Origin: an uncultured bacterium
GTDB lineage: Bacteria; Patescibacteriota; Minisyncoccia; Spechtbacterales; HO2-43-30
Direction of reading: 5' to 3'
Assembly: GCA_913054525.1 (NCBI GenBank)
Contig: CAJXHR010000045.1
Location: forward strand, 1 to 6,117
DNA: 6,117 nt
The notes beneath the pieces were generated by a model. It did no database searches. It saw only the letters and a list, made by a program, of their open reading frames with translations, and had not been told where the DNA came from. Positions 5,173-6,117 of this stretch are shown piece by piece. The position numbers and the translations under genes were made by a program. How positions within the stretch are numbered: position 1 is the stretch's first letter; every line of letters begins with the position of its first letter.

Positions 5173-6117
5173 CTATTTCCATACTCTTTTTGTATCAATA
5201 TACCACTCTGTCACGTCAGAGAACCTCCATGAGGGGTCGGCAATCTTACCCTCCGAGATGCCTTTTATATTTTTGCTTACGGGATAAAGGTACGTAGGGC
5301 TATACAGGAATATCGCGGGAATGTCGTCGCTTATTGTCTCCTGGAGAAGGACATATTTTTCCGCGCGCGCTTGTGAATCCAGTGTCTGCCTTGCTTCTTC
5401 AAGGAGCTTATCGGCGGTTTTATTATCATACAGCGCGAGGTTCAGTCCGGGGTCTTTCTTTTGCGATGAGTGCCAGAAGGAGAACGGATCGGGGTCAATG
5501 CCTACAACCTGTCCAAAAAGCAGCGCCTCGTAGTCCCTGGGCCTTATGTGCTCCTGTTGGAGCTCTCCCAGCGTATAGGAATTTATAACGACTCTTACTC
5601 CTATCTTCTCCCATTGGTCCTTGATTACTCGCATTACTTTTTCAAGTTCGGGCCACTGGACTGTTATAAGATTTATTTCAAGGGGAGTCGGTTCAGTGTC
5701 GCCACTAAGTGTTTTTTCCAGAACTCCGTCGCCGTCAGTATCGGCCCATTTGCTTTTTTCAAGAATTCTTTTTGCCTCATCCGGGTCAAATTGGTATTTT
5801 TCTTCAATTTGCGGATTGTATCCGAGAAGTTCTCGGACTATTGGCCCGAAAGACGGCTTTCCTTTGCCGGCAGCAGATATATTTATGATTTCCTCCCGGT
5901 TGGTCGCGAGCAAGAGCGCTTCGCGTACATTTTTATCGGAAAGTAATTTTGAGTTTGCCTGGTTTAGAAATATCGCAAAGTATCTTGGAAGCGAGAAAGT
6001 ATACAGTATCTCATCCGCCCCTTCCTTCACCTGAATGCTGTTATATCCGGATATAAAGCTCATCGCGGAGACCTCTTTGTTTTTGAGGGCTCGCAGAGCC
6101 TCTTCTTCGGAGTCAAA
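5173..6117 (-). CDS. ABC-transporter solute-binding protein, family 5 (peptide/oligopeptide type), partial (N-terminus off the right edge)
   Basis: The frame is open from the right edge to TAG (5173-5175) and gives the last 314 residues; an in-frame Met at 6063 is internal, since coding continues through it to the edge. The SBP_bac_5 hallmark is 'LNQANSKLLSDKNVREALLL' followed by ATNREEII (51-78 of the fragment). The rest fits the C-terminal lobes: 'FDPDEAKRILEKSKW' (110-124), a 'DTDGDG' loop (126-131) common in this family, 'VMRVIKDQWEKIGVRV' (161-176), 'YEALLFGQVVGIDPDPFSFWHS' split around 196-217, and 'DDIPAIFLYSPTYLYPV' (264-280). Such proteins capture peptides or related solutes outside the membrane for an ABC importer. 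The signal peptide or lipobox would be upstream of the window and cannot be checked, and no permease or ATPase gene follows. It is directly followed by tRNA-Leu. Substrate (peptide, nickel, sugar) is unknown. Confidence 0.88.
   Translation of the reverse strand, partial: FDSEEEALRALKNKEVSAMSFISGYNSIQVKEGADEILYTFSLPRYFAIFLNQANSKLLSDKNVREALLLATNREEIINISAAGKGKPSFGPIVRELLGYNPQIEEKYQFDPDEAKRILEKSKWADTDGDGVLEKTLSGDTEPTPLEINLITVQWPELEKVMRVIKDQWEKIGVRVVINSYTLGELQQEHIRPRDYEALLFGQVVGIDPDPFSFWHSSQKKDPGLNLALYDNKTADKLLEEARQTLDSQARAEKYVLLQETISDDIPAIFLYSPTYLYPVSKNIKGISEGKIADPSWRFSDVTEWYIDTKRVWK

Noticed and set aside
5470..5946. A 158-codon plus-strand open frame opposite the solute-binding protein.
   Set aside because: It lies entirely antisense to a clear SBP_bac_5 coding region, and its product is a Phe/Ser/Tyr-rich sequence with no domain features.
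1..6117. Mobile element, CRISPR array, toxin-antitoxin or defence system.
   Set aside because: No repeat-spacer pattern, terminal inverted repeats, transposase/integrase motifs or defence domains were found; the tRNA-Leu 3' end shows no nearby duplicated attachment site.

Overview
The window looks like a piece of a small-genome bacterial chromosome, most plausibly a Candidate Phyla Radiation / Patescibacteria (Parcubacteria-like) organism. This is inference. It rests on the tight packing of housekeeping genes, a divergent bS6 with a long basic tail, an RNase J with the 'GGLEEVGRNM' type start, an AlgC-type phosphomannomutase with unusual active-site loops, and no clear Shine-Dalgarno sequence before any visible start. 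There is no IS element, integrase, CRISPR array or phage gene. Base composition looks moderate (roughly mid-40s % GC by eye, not computed).

Layout from left to right. Positions 1-436 (minus) hold the start of a ribosomal protein bS6 gene that runs off the left edge. The 74-base gap 437-510 is a compact divergent promoter region whose two -35 boxes overlap and whose -10 boxes are exact mirror images. Positions 511-1995 (plus) encode a complete phosphomannomutase/phosphoglucomutase. Positions 1996-2278 carry a promoter-like site, several hairpins, an open frame of 68 codons, and a strong intrinsic terminator whose stem lies inside the 3' end of the convergent trpS gene. This is the least explained part of the window. 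Positions 2243-3274 (minus) are trpS and 3276-5048 (minus) are RNase J, separated by one base. Positions 5086-5169 (minus) are tRNA-Leu(CAG). Positions 5173-6117 (minus) are the C-terminal 314 residues of a family-5 (peptide/oligopeptide type) ABC-transporter solute-binding protein that enters from the right edge.

The minus-strand block, solute-binding protein, tRNA-Leu, RNase J and TrpS, reads as one possible transcription unit. The tRNA begins 3 bases after the solute-binding protein stop codon and ends 37 bases before the RNase J start, with no intrinsic terminator in between. If so, tRNA excision would separate the upstream and downstream mRNAs. The content is mostly translation and RNA metabolism (bS6, tRNA-Leu, TrpS, RNase J), plus sugar-nucleotide precursor supply (phosphomannomutase) and peptide capture. 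The candidate for something undescribed is the short unit at 1998-2278; the remaining genes belong to known families.
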